Below are positions 1 to 6,857 of a stretch of 9,816 nucleotides of DNA, one piece after another. The DNA lies in the NCBI GenBank assembly GCA_030834835.1, contig JAUQXD010000317.1:1-9816 (forward strand). The letters are read 5' to 3'. Under the pieces are notes generated by a model. That model had not been told where the DNA came from, made no database searches, and worked only from the letters and a program-made list of their open reading frames with translations. Numbering within the stretch: the stretch's first letter is position 1; the number at the start of each line of letters is the position of its first letter. This DNA is from Thermoflexales bacterium. GTDB taxonomy: Bacteria; Chloroflexota; Anaerolineae; Fen-1058. Made by a program: the position numbers and the translations under genes.

Positions 1-1314
1 GCGGAACGCGAGTTAGTAGCGGTGGAACGCGACCTAACAATCGCGCGCAGCAAGGCCGACGATGCTCCGTTGCTGAAGGAGCTGGCCGACACGCAGCAGA
101 AACTCGAAGCGTTGGCGCAGCGCGAACCCATGCGCGATCAACTTCGCCAGCAGAAATCGACGTTGCAAGAGGAAGCCGCCACGCTCAAGGGACAGAATAA
201 TCAACTTGGGCCAGAGACTGAACCGCTGAAGGCGCGGATCGTTTTGCTGGAAGCGTCAACCGATCCGCAGTGCCCGACGTGCGGCCAACCGTTGACGGTT
301 GAACATCGACAGCAGGTGGTGGCCGATCTGCAAGCCGAAGTGCAGTCGCGGCGCAATTTGTATGCGGCCAATCAAGCCCGGTTGAAAGCCATTCAAACCG
401 AAGCGGCTGCGGTGGATTCAAATCTGTCCAAAGTGGAAACGGAGTTGCGCGGGCTGCCGACGTTGACGCGTCGCGAAGCAGAGCTAAAGGCCGCCATCGA
501 AGCCGCGCGGGAGGCCGCCAGATCGATCGAGAATTTGGCAAAGCGCCGATCGGAGTGGCAGAGTACGCTCACGATCGATCGACAAAATCAGATCGACCTT
601 GCTGCGCAGATCGGATCAACGCGCGCGGGGTTGGGTGATCTGGCGCAGCTGCAAATCGACTACGAGCAGGTCCGCCGCGACGAGGCGTATGCCCGCAAAT
701 CATTGGGCGCGGCGGAGCAGAAGTTGGCCGCGTGCGAATCCATGATCAAACAGCGCGAAACGAGGTTGGCCGAACGCAAGCGCCAGGTGGATGAGAAGGG
801 GTTGTATGAAGAATTGCGCCTGGCCTTTGGCAAGAAGGGCGTGCCCGCGATGATCATCGAAGCGGCTATCCCCGAAATTGAAGACGAGGCGAATGCGCTG
901 CTGTCGCGCATCACGGGTGGCCGCATGCACCTGCGCTTCGATACGCAGCGCGAGACGGTGAAGGGCGATACCATCGAAACGCTGGACATCAAAATCGCCG
1001 ACGAGTTGGGCACACGCCCCTACGAAAACTATTCAGGCGGCGAGCAATTCCGCGTTAACTTTGCCGTGCGCATTGCGCTGAGCAAGTTGCTGGCGCGGCG
1101 CGCGGGCGCGCAATTACAAACGCTCGTCATCGATGAAGGCTTTGGCGCGTTGGACAGCGCCGGGCGCGATCGATTGGTGGAAGCCATCAATGTCATTCAG
1201 GATGATTTTCAGCGCATCCTGGTGGTCACGCACCTGGACGAGTTGAAAGATGCGTTTCCCGTGCGCATCGAAGTGACCAAGACGGCCGATGGTTCGCAAA
1301 TCGCCATCGCTTGA
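1..1314 (+). CDS. sbcC: SbcC/Rad50-type DNA repair ATPase, C-terminal half (5' truncated)
   Basis: The frame is open from base 1, so the gene begins upstream; the GTG at 22 is only an internal Val codon. Visible, numbering from that codon: a long charged coiled coil; a zinc-hook CPTC at 84-87, the CxxC by which SbcC/Rad50 subunits join through Zn; a second coiled-coil arm; then the C-terminal ABC ATPase lobe with signature YSGGEQ (337-342), Walker B LVIDEG with D371 and catalytic E372, and the H-loop histidine H404 in VVTHLDE. The Walker A half is missing because it lies before the window. About 437 codons are seen, roughly half of a typical SbcC. In this family SbcC works with the nuclease SbcD (Mre11) to open DNA ends and hairpins in the cytoplasm. 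An sbcD gene would be expected just upstream, but that is not visible. No damage or frameshift is seen. Confidence 0.93.
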   Translation, partial: AERELVAVERDLTIARSKADDAPLLKELADTQQKLEALAQREPMRDQLRQQKSTLQEEAATLKGQNNQLGPETEPLKARIVLLEASTDPQCPTCGQPLTVEHRQQVVADLQAEVQSRRNLYAANQARLKAIQTEAAAVDSNLSKVETELRGLPTLTRREAELKAAIEAAREAARSIENLAKRRSEWQSTLTIDRQNQIDLAAQIGSTRAGLGDLAQLQIDYEQVRRDEAYARKSLGAAEQKLAACESMIKQRETRLAERKRQVDEKGLYEELRLAFGKKGVPAMIIEAAIPEIEDEANALLSRITGGRMHLRFDTQRETVKGDTIETLDIKIADELGTRPYENYSGGEQFRVNFAVRIALSKLLARRAGAQLQTLVIDEGFGALDSAGRDRLVEAINVIQDDFQRILVVTHLDELKDAFPVRIEVTKTADGSQIAIA

Positions 1315-1317
1315 GCG

Positions 1318-1347
1318 TTGGCTTTAGGTGTTACTTTACTGTACAAT
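1318..1347 (+). promoter_or_regulatory. Candidate sigma-70-type promoter for the gene at 1588
   Basis: TTGGCT at 1318-1323 (4 of 6 to the -35 consensus) is followed after 18 nt by TACAAT at 1342-1347 (5 of 6 to the -10 consensus). It starts 3 nt after the sbcC stop and faces the gap before the next gene. If used, the transcript would start near 1354 and carry a leader of about 230 nt. This is a sequence match only. Confidence 0.4.
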
Positions 1348-1402
1348 GGGCCCCGGACCGAACTATTCAGGGCAACTTGAATTGGTTGATACTTTTGCTC
1401 AC

Positions 1403-1452
1403 AGCGGATTGCCAAATCCGCTGAATTTCCGCTGGATTGCCAAATCCAGCGG
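1403..1452 (+). repeat. Two tandem palindromic hairpins sharing a 14-nt core
   Basis: Hairpin 1 (1403-1422) has an 8-bp perfect stem AGCGGATT/AATCCGCT with loop GCCA. Hairpin 2 (1429-1452) has a 10-bp perfect stem CCGCTGGATT/AATCCAGCGG and the same GCCA loop. Both contain the identical core GGATTGCCAAATCC, and they are only 6 nt apart. There is no T-tract after either, so they do not look like terminators. The shared core with differing flanks is what a dispersed REP-like palindrome would show, but they could also be leader RNA structure. Confidence 0.75.
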
Positions 1453-1522
1453 GAGCGCCGCGATCTATTGATTTCGGTGAACCCGAATAATCAACGGTAC
1501 TGTTTCGACAATCCATTAGCGT

Positions 1523-1555
1523 GCGGAGACACGGGTGCGAACTTCGTGTCTCCGC
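1523..1555 (+). repeat. Perfect 11-bp inverted repeat upstream of the 1588 start
   Basis: GCGGAGACACG (1523-1533) and CGTGTCTCCGC (1545-1555) are exact reverse complements around an 11-nt loop. A short CGCATTTT follows at 1556-1563, so a weak terminator or attenuator is possible, but the T-run is short. It lies 33 nt before the chosen ATG of the downstream gene and is unrelated in sequence to the two hairpins at 1403-1452. Confidence 0.7.
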
Positions 1556-1587
1556 CGCATTTTAAGACATGGTTTGAAATCGGTGTG

Positions 1588-4005
1588 ATGAGCGTCAATC
1601 CTACTTTGGCTGATACGACCAAAAAGACCGCGGACGATCTGCGCACGATCGCCCGCTCCCAACTTGTGCGCGAACTGACGCCGCTGTCGCTGCCGGAGAT
1701 CGATGCGGCGGTTGATCTGGTGGCGCGCATGCTGCCGGCCGGCAACGTGCCCGGCGTGATCCTCAGCGGGCTGGCACGTCTGCCCGGCCGTCGTCTGCCG
1801 CTGCACACCGTCAAGCGCGACATCAATCTGCTATTCAAAGGCGTGGAGCAGGCGCTGGATAAAGCGCTGTACGCGGCGTTCTTTGCCGGGCCGGCGGCCG
1901 TGATCTGGGGCTATCAGAATTTGCTCAAGCTGGCGGGCAAAGATCCGGATGACTCGTTTCCAGAAGGCACGTGGCAGTTCTATGTGGATTATGCGCTGCG
2001 CGACGACACGGCGCGACATGCCAATGAGACACATGGCTTCGATACGATCCTCACCCAGCACCACATCCAATTAAGCGCCATCGATCGGGCGACGGCGTGG
2101 ATCATGGCCGCGATTCATATGCTGCACCAGTATCCGGCGCTGCTGGAGAATGAATGGCGCGAACGCGTTCACACCTATATGTTGTTCGAACTAATGGCGG
2201 ACACGCCACAGGCCGATCGGTTCGCGCGGCTCTATCGGACGTGGGAGGCCCAGCGGCCGTATCGACGCGGCGTGGATGCGGCGCCCGCCGAAGATTACGC
2301 GCGCTATCGCCGCGCCAGATTCGATCGATTCATGGCCGATGCATTGCGCGACGTGCCCGCCGAAGTGCGCGATCAATGGCACGCCCGCGTGCGCGCCGCC
2401 GAAGCGAATGATCTCGCCGCTTATCAACAACAGATGTCGATCCTGGCGTATCTGGAACCGGGCACGTACAGTGAAGTGCGGCGGCCGATCGACCTCACGC
2501 AAGCCCAGGTCGGTGTGATCATTCAAGGCCGCTACTATTTGATGCCGATCTGCGCGCCGGGCAAACCACAACCGATCGATGTGGCGGCGGTTCGATCGGC
2601 CGTGGCGGCGATCTGGCGCACCCCCGCGTCCACGCCCACGTCATCGCTGGCCGAGTGGGTGTCGATCAAGCGCAAGGCGCAAGCGAATTTGCGATCGAAA
2701 TTGGACGCCGCTCACAGCGGCGAACTGGATCAGCTGCGCGCTGCGCCCATCCTGATCAACTGCGATCGCCGCCCCCCGGCGTTGACGCTGCCGGAAATAC
2801 GCCAGACCGAACGCGGCATCGGCGATCACGCGCTGACCGTCTTCGATACCGGCCACACGTTTGTCTTCGATCAATCGCACATCTTTTTCGACGGGGCGTG
2901 GGGTGCGGCGCTGGCGGAGATCATGACGAATGAGGCGCTGGCGTGGGCGGTGTATTTGACTTCATTGAAGTCCGAACCGCAGCCCGGTTCGCGGCCGCGC
3001 GTGCTGGCCTTCGATTGGCAACCGGCTGAAATCGAGGCGATCCGGCAAGCGCCGCGCATCATGTCGGAGGTTAGCGCTGAGACGGATGCCATCCATCTGA
3101 AATCGATTGTGGCGCTGCGCCAACTCTTCAAGCATCGCAGCGATCTGCTGACGTTGACCGTCAACGATATCCTCGTTTTGTATCGCGCCATTCACACCGC
3201 CACGTATGAAGCCGATCCTGATCTGGTGGCCGATCTCAAAGCGCTGACGCGCGACGCCGACACGAAAGCGGCGGCGTTAGCCGCGCTCGAAGTCATCAAG
3301 CCGGAGCAGCAGACGAACCCCGTCATCCTGATCCCGGTCGATGCCAGCCGCCGTTCCCCGCGTGAACGACTGTATCCCATGACGTTTGATGTGCCTCTGA
3401 AGGAACTGGATTTGCTGAAGCTGCATACGCGCACGCTGGCCGCGTTACATGCCTGTGAGAAGGCGGGGGCGCAGCGGGCCGAAGCCTTCCATGAATTCGA
3501 TCAGTTGCAGCGTGAGTATCTGGCCACTCTGGCCGGCTTTGGCGCGGTGTCCAGCCGCGCCAAGGAGATCGCTTTGACGGGCGAGAGCGCCAGCGTCGGC
3601 ACGATCCGTTTACTGGCGCACATGCCGCACGCGCTGCAAACGCTGCTCGATCGTATTCCGGGCCGCTTCGACGTGCTGAACGATCTCATCAAAGGGCGTG
3701 AAGTTTTCTCCAACGTCGGCGCGGTGGCGAACAACAGTACGTTGACGCGATTCACGACTGCCAAAGACGACAACGAAAAGAAGACGCTGGCGTGGGGTGT
3801 GTTGACAGATGCGCAGGGCGTGCTGCGTCTGACGCTGCGCGACTTTCGCCCACATGTCGAGCCGCTCATCGCGATCGGGCGCCGTGATCTAGCCCTGCGC
3901 ATGGCTCAGGATTACGTGGAGGCTTATGCGCGCGGGCTGAATCACTACGTGCACGGCTTGCAGCACATCACACTGGCCAGTCATTCACCGGCGGAGACGC
4001 GCTGA
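1588..4005 (+). CDS. Unrecognised 805-residue protein; possible CoA-dependent acyltransferase fold
   Basis: I do not recognise this protein with certainty. The frame opens at TTG 1468, but I place the start at ATG 1588 (MSVNPTLADT). The 40 residues before it are coded by the hairpin-rich leader and look non-coding. There is no clear ribosome site, and GTG 1585 is an alternative. The protein is mostly helical and soluble-looking, with no signal peptide. Two motifs stand out, numbered from 1588. One is SHIFFDG with H431 and D435-G436, fitting the HxxxDG active-site motif of the carnitine acyltransferase, chloramphenicol acetyltransferase and condensation-domain superfamily, and preceded by FDTGHTFVF. 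The other is FSNVG (707-711), like the second conserved strand motif seen after it in such enzymes. Length is a little above the 600-770 usual for carnitine acyltransferases. The acyltransferase idea is an inference from motifs. The kinase gene follows after 15 nt, so the two are probably co-transcribed. Confidence 0.85.
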   Translation: MSVNPTLADTTKKTADDLRTIARSQLVRELTPLSLPEIDAAVDLVARMLPAGNVPGVILSGLARLPGRRLPLHTVKRDINLLFKGVEQALDKALYAAFFAGPAAVIWGYQNLLKLAGKDPDDSFPEGTWQFYVDYALRDDTARHANETHGFDTILTQHHIQLSAIDRATAWIMAAIHMLHQYPALLENEWRERVHTYMLFELMADTPQADRFARLYRTWEAQRPYRRGVDAAPAEDYARYRRARFDRFMADALRDVPAEVRDQWHARVRAAEANDLAAYQQQMSILAYLEPGTYSEVRRPIDLTQAQVGVIIQGRYYLMPICAPGKPQPIDVAAVRSAVAAIWRTPASTPTSSLAEWVSIKRKAQANLRSKLDAAHSGELDQLRAAPILINCDRRPPALTLPEIRQTERGIGDHALTVFDTGHTFVFDQSHIFFDGAWGAALAEIMTNEALAWAVYLTSLKSEPQPGSRPRVLAFDWQPAEIEAIRQAPRIMSEVSAETDAIHLKSIVALRQLFKHRSDLLTLTVNDILVLYRAIHTATYEADPDLVADLKALTRDADTKAAALAALEVIKPEQQTNPVILIPVDASRRSPRERLYPMTFDVPLKELDLLKLHTRTLAALHACEKAGAQRAEAFHEFDQLQREYLATLAGFGAVSSRAKEIALTGESASVGTIRLLAHMPHALQTLLDRIPGRFDVLNDLIKGREVFSNVGAVANNSTLTRFTTAKDDNEKKTLAWGVLTDAQGVLRLTLRDFRPHVEPLIAIGRRDLALRMAQDYVEAYARGLNHYVHGLQHITLASHSPAETR

Positions 4006-4020
4006 GTACGGCGCAGCATT

Positions 4021-6270
4021 ATGACCATTGACTCATTGTTGGGCCGCCAGCTGGCGAACTTCAAAATCGAGCGCGTCATCGGGCGCGGCGGCATGGCGAC
4101 GGTATACTTCGGCCACGACGTGCAGCTGCACCGCCCGGTCGCGATCAAAATCATCGACGCGCGTTATCGCGATCATCCCGCGTACATCGATCGTTTCCTG
4201 CGCGAATCGCGCGTCGTCGCCACCTGGCGGCACGAGCACATCGTTCAAATTTACTACGCGGGCGACGAAGACGGCCTGTATTACTTTGTGATGGAGTACA
4301 TCGACGGCGGCGATCTGGGCGTGTATCTGGCGCAGCATGGGACCGATCGTGCGCCCGTTCCGCTGGCCGAAGTGCTGCGCATCGGTGATGCGGTCGCCCA
4401 GGCGCTGGATTACGCGCACGCGCAAGGCGTGATCCATCGCGATGTGAAACCCGCGAACGTCTTGCTCGCGCGTGATGGCCGCGTGGTGTTGACCGATTTT
4501 GGTCTGGCGCTGGATGTGAATCAGGGTTCGCTGGGCGAGGTCTTCGGTTCGTCGCTGTACATCGCGCCGGAGCAAGCGCGCCGCTCGGCTGACGCCGTGC
4601 CGCAATCTGATCTGTATGCGCTGGGCGTGATCCTCTATCAAATGTTGACGGGCGCGCTGCCGTTCAACGATCCCTCGCCAACAAGCGTGGCTTTGCAGCA
4701 CATGACTGTCGCTCCGCCGCCGCCGCGCCAGCTCAATCCCGCTTTGAACCTCGACACGGAAGCGGTGCTGTTGAAAGCGTTGAGCAAGTCGCCAGCCGAG
4801 CGGTATCCGACCGGCCGCGCATTGATGACGGCGCTTGAATCTGCATTGGGTGTGTCCGCGTCGATTCTGTCGCAAACGCAACTCTCCAAAACGACGCGGC
4901 TGGCGCGGGGCGACGAAAGTTTGCTCGGCTGGCAGCTGGACGAATATCGGTTGGATGCCGTGCTGGGCCACGGCGGCATGGCCCGCATTTATCGCGGCCT
5001 CGACGTGCAGCTGAATCGCTATGCGGCGATCAAAGTGATCGATACGCCGTTCCGCGCCGACGCCGATTACAGCGCCCGCTTCAAGCGCGAGGCCCAGGCG
5101 ATCGCGCAGTTGGATCATCCGAACATCGTGCGCTTATTTCGCTACGGTGAAGCGGCCGGCCTGTTGTACATGGCGATGCAATACATGGAAGGCGCGGATT
5201 TGCACGCCGTGTCCGCCGAACGACGCAAGCGCGGCGAACGTCTACCACCCGATCGGATCAGTTCCATCGTGCGGGAAATTGGCGCGGCGCTGGATTATGC
5301 GCATGCCAAAGGCGTGATCCATCGCGATGTGAAACCGTCGAACATTATCATCAATACCGACGGGCACGCGGTGCTCACCGACTTCGGCCTGGCGCTGCTA
5401 ACCGAAACCGGCTCGCGCGGTGAGATTTTCGGATCGCCGTATTACATCGCGCCGGAGCAGGCGATGTCGTCGGCCAGCGTGACGCCACAAAGTGATTTGT
5501 ATTCGGTCGGTGTGATTGTGTATGAGTTGGTTACCGGGCGCGTGCCGTTTGAGGCCGATAGCCCGCTCGATATTGCCATGCTACACATGACCGAGCCGCC
5601 GTTGTCGCCGCGCGCGATCGAGCCGGGCATCAGCGCGGCGTTGGACGCAGCGATCCTGAAAGCGCTGGCGAAAGATCCAGCCGATCGGTATGCCAGTGGG
5701 GCGGCCTTAGCCGCCGCCGTAGAATCGGCCTTGAAGGCCGCGCCGGATCAATCGGATGCGGTACCGTCCAAAGCCGCAGCTGCGCCAATCCAGTACGAGT
5801 TACCACCGCTGCCGGCGGCGGTGATCGCGCCAGTGCCAATCGTACCCGTTGAAGCGCCACCGCTGAAGAAGCCGCGTCGTCGAATATCCGGTTGGTTGGT
5901 GGGTGCAGGCTTGATCGGCGCGATCGTGTTGATCGGGTTGGCGATGTTCAATCGGGACGGGTTGAATGCGCTCACGGTGTTATCGGCAACGGCGACGACG
6001 GCCCCACCGTCGTCCACGATCGAACAACCTGCCGCTTTGATTTCACCGTTGATTACACCGTCGGCAACGTCAACGCCTGTGCCGACTGTGACCGCGACAT
6101 CGACTGTCGCGCCTACGCCGACCGCAACCGCGCCATCGACGGCCACGCCCACGCTGGTGAGCACGCTGGTTACTCCGACTATCAGCCCGCCGCTGGTGCC
6201 GGTGAAGGCCACACCTCCATTCAAAATCTGGCTGCCGTTGGTGTCATTCCAGGCGAGTTTCCGGCAGTAG
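4021..6270 (+). CDS. Membrane-anchored Ser/Thr protein kinase with two tandem kinase domains
   Basis: A 749-residue Hanks-type kinase of the bacterial PknB class with two full catalytic domains. Domain 1 (about 15-275): Gly loop GRGGMATVYFG (21-31), Lys43, HRDVKPAN with catalytic D141 and N146, DFG 159-161, APE 182-184. Domain 2 (about 310-572): GHGGMARIYRG (316-326), Lys338, D436, N441, DFG 454-456, APE 477-479. Both look catalytically intact. Each activation loop has one Ser (170, 465) six residues before GS, where PknB has a Thr-rich loop and GT. A Pro/Ala linker leads to KKPRRR (616-621) and a transmembrane helix at about 623-643, so the kinases face the cytoplasm. The outer tail (655-733) is rich in Thr, Pro and Ser and ends KIWLPLV. 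No PASTA or other sensor domain is present. The start ATG lies 15 nt after the previous stop, with no clear ribosome site, suggesting coupled translation. Substrates are unknown. Confidence 0.95.
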   Translation: MTIDSLLGRQLANFKIERVIGRGGMATVYFGHDVQLHRPVAIKIIDARYRDHPAYIDRFLRESRVVATWRHEHIVQIYYAGDEDGLYYFVMEYIDGGDLGVYLAQHGTDRAPVPLAEVLRIGDAVAQALDYAHAQGVIHRDVKPANVLLARDGRVVLTDFGLALDVNQGSLGEVFGSSLYIAPEQARRSADAVPQSDLYALGVILYQMLTGALPFNDPSPTSVALQHMTVAPPPPRQLNPALNLDTEAVLLKALSKSPAERYPTGRALMTALESALGVSASILSQTQLSKTTRLARGDESLLGWQLDEYRLDAVLGHGGMARIYRGLDVQLNRYAAIKVIDTPFRADADYSARFKREAQAIAQLDHPNIVRLFRYGEAAGLLYMAMQYMEGADLHAVSAERRKRGERLPPDRISSIVREIGAALDYAHAKGVIHRDVKPSNIIINTDGHAVLTDFGLALLTETGSRGEIFGSPYYIAPEQAMSSASVTPQSDLYSVGVIVYELVTGRVPFEADSPLDIAMLHMTEPPLSPRAIEPGISAALDAAILKALAKDPADRYASGAALAAAVESALKAAPDQSDAVPSKAAAAPIQYELPPLPAAVIAPVPIVPVEAPPLKKPRRRISGWLVGAGLIGAIVLIGLAMFNRDGLNALTVLSATATTAPPSSTIEQPAALISPLITPSATSTPVPTVTATSTVAPTPTATAPSTATPTLVSTLVTPTISPPLVPVKATPPFKIWLPLVSFQASFRQ
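4033..5736 (+). repeat. Internal tandem duplication of the kinase module (885-nt offset)
   Basis: Codons 5-277 (4033-4851) and 300-572 (4918-5736) align at a constant offset of 295 codons without any gap that I can see: LLGxQL, the Gly loop, Lys, HRD, DFG, APE and the closing ERY/DRY motif all keep it. A 26-nt stretch around HRDVKP is identical in both copies (4426-4451 and 5311-5336). The copies have diverged clearly at the protein level elsewhere. Confidence 0.85.
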
Positions 6271-6340
6271 TTCAATCAGCCTGTCCTATTGAAAGATCTG
6301 CTCGAAGTGCGCCGAGGACGGCGGCCAAGGTGGTGTCGAT

Positions 6341-6745
6341 ATGAAAATCGAAGAACAATTCGAAGACGTTCTGCAGAACATCGAATCCGGCATCGTGCAG
6401 GTCTATCAACAACATCCCGCGCTGAGCGATTGGGATGTCGAGCTGGCGCTTGAGGCGTTGATTCAGTTGTTCAACGCCGAAGTGCGCGGCAAGCCGATCG
6501 AGCTGCATCAATTGCCGGGCGTCCTGGGGGAGGTCGTGCGCGCCGCGAAGGCGATGTGCGAGTTGCGATTGGGACGCGGACAATTGCTGGACGAGCACTA
6601 TCAGCCAATCGAGTTTCAATTGACCCCCCTCACTCCGGCTGAAATCGTCGCCTGCCTGAAGCGCCTGCGCAAATCGATTCAGTTCTGGGGCAAGGCCGGT
6701 GGGCGGCAGGGGTACCTCAATTACATCGTCAATTTTGTTCAGTAG
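6341..6745 (+). CDS. Small conserved-looking protein of unknown function, 134 residues
   Basis: Not recognised. The ATG at 6341 has a good ribosome site, AAGGTGGT at 6327-6334, 6 nt upstream. The protein is acidic in its first half and predicted helical by eye, with no signal peptide or membrane segment. The N-terminus (MKIEEQFEDVLQNIE) looks like an amphipathic helix. The last 30 residues are basic and aromatic, with the run WGKAGGRQGYLNYIVNFV, which looks like a constrained motif. One Cys lies in each half (AMCELRL, VACLKRL), without a metal-site pattern. It sits 70 nt after the kinase stop and before the strong nuo promoter, so it is probably the last gene of the upstream unit. Codon use matches its neighbours, which supports a real gene. 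Confidence 0.8.
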   Translation: MKIEEQFEDVLQNIESGIVQVYQQHPALSDWDVELALEALIQLFNAEVRGKPIELHQLPGVLGEVVRAAKAMCELRLGRGQLLDEHYQPIEFQLTPLTPAEIVACLKRLRKSIQFWGKAGGRQGYLNYIVNFVQ

Positions 6746-6749
6746 TGGG

Positions 6750-6778
6750 TCTGATCAAGAGAAGGTCAGAATTCCTTT
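6750..6778 (+). terminator. Weak terminator-like hairpin after the small gene
   Basis: TCTGATC (6750-6756) pairs with GGTCAGA (6764-6770), 7 bp including one G-U pair and a 7-nt loop, followed by ATTCCTTT. It lies just after the stop at 6745 and before the nuo promoter, where a terminator is expected, but the stem is short and low in GC. Confidence 0.25.
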
Positions 6779-6805
6779 GACATGACTAGCCGCCTGTGCT
6801 AAAAT
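6777..6805 (+). promoter_or_regulatory. Near-consensus sigma-70-type promoter of the nuo operon
   Basis: TTGACA at 6777-6782 is a perfect -35 box. A 17-nt spacer leads to TAAAAT at 6800-6805 (5 of 6), preceded by TG at 6797-6798, which gives an extended -10. Transcription should start near 6812, about 46 nt before the nuoA start. It is the best promoter match I found in the window. Confidence 0.75.
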
Positions 6806-6819
6806 TCGCAAGCACTTTA

Positions 6820-6839
6820 GTGACGCACCCCGGCGTCAC
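6820..6839 (+). promoter_or_regulatory. Inverted repeat in the nuoA 5' leader, possible operator or leader hairpin
   Basis: GTGACGC (6820-6826) and GCGTCAC (6833-6839) are exact reverse complements around a 6-nt loop, ACCCCG. The repeat begins about 8 nt after the expected transcription start and ends just before the nuoA ribosome site GAGGGAG (6847-6853). The place fits either a dimeric repressor site or an RNA hairpin affecting stability or translation; the sequence does not tell which. Confidence 0.45.
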
Positions 6840-6857
6840 ACAGCCTGAGGGAGTCAA

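Noticed and set aside
1468..1587. TTG-started N-terminal extension of the 805-residue protein
   Set aside because: These 40 codons run through an 11-bp inverted repeat, have unusual composition for the gene and no ribosome site. ATG 1588 is a simpler start.
4033..5118. Long open frame of 361 codons on the minus strand
   Set aside because: It lies wholly opposite the kinase gene, its translation is rich in Arg, His and Gln without any motif, and the + strand kinase motifs are unmistakable. It is a shadow of GC-biased codons.
6271..6293. TTCAAT/ATTGAA inverted repeat after the kinase stop as a terminator
   Set aside because: The stem is 6 bp and AT-rich with an 11-nt loop and no T-tract, which could easily arise by chance.
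5892..6344. Plus-strand 150-codon frame overlapping the kinase tail
   Set aside because: It is the shifted reading of the transmembrane and Thr/Pro-rich part, with an Asp/Arg/Ala-rich composition typical of a shadow frame. The open stretch beyond 6270 is short.
1..6745. Defence island made of SbcC-like ATPase, unknown protein and kinase
   Set aside because: The ATPase carries ordinary SbcC/Rad50 features including the zinc hook. It is separated from the next gene by a promoter-bearing gap, and no nuclease, toxin or mobile-element gene is seen. Nothing supports a defence system here.
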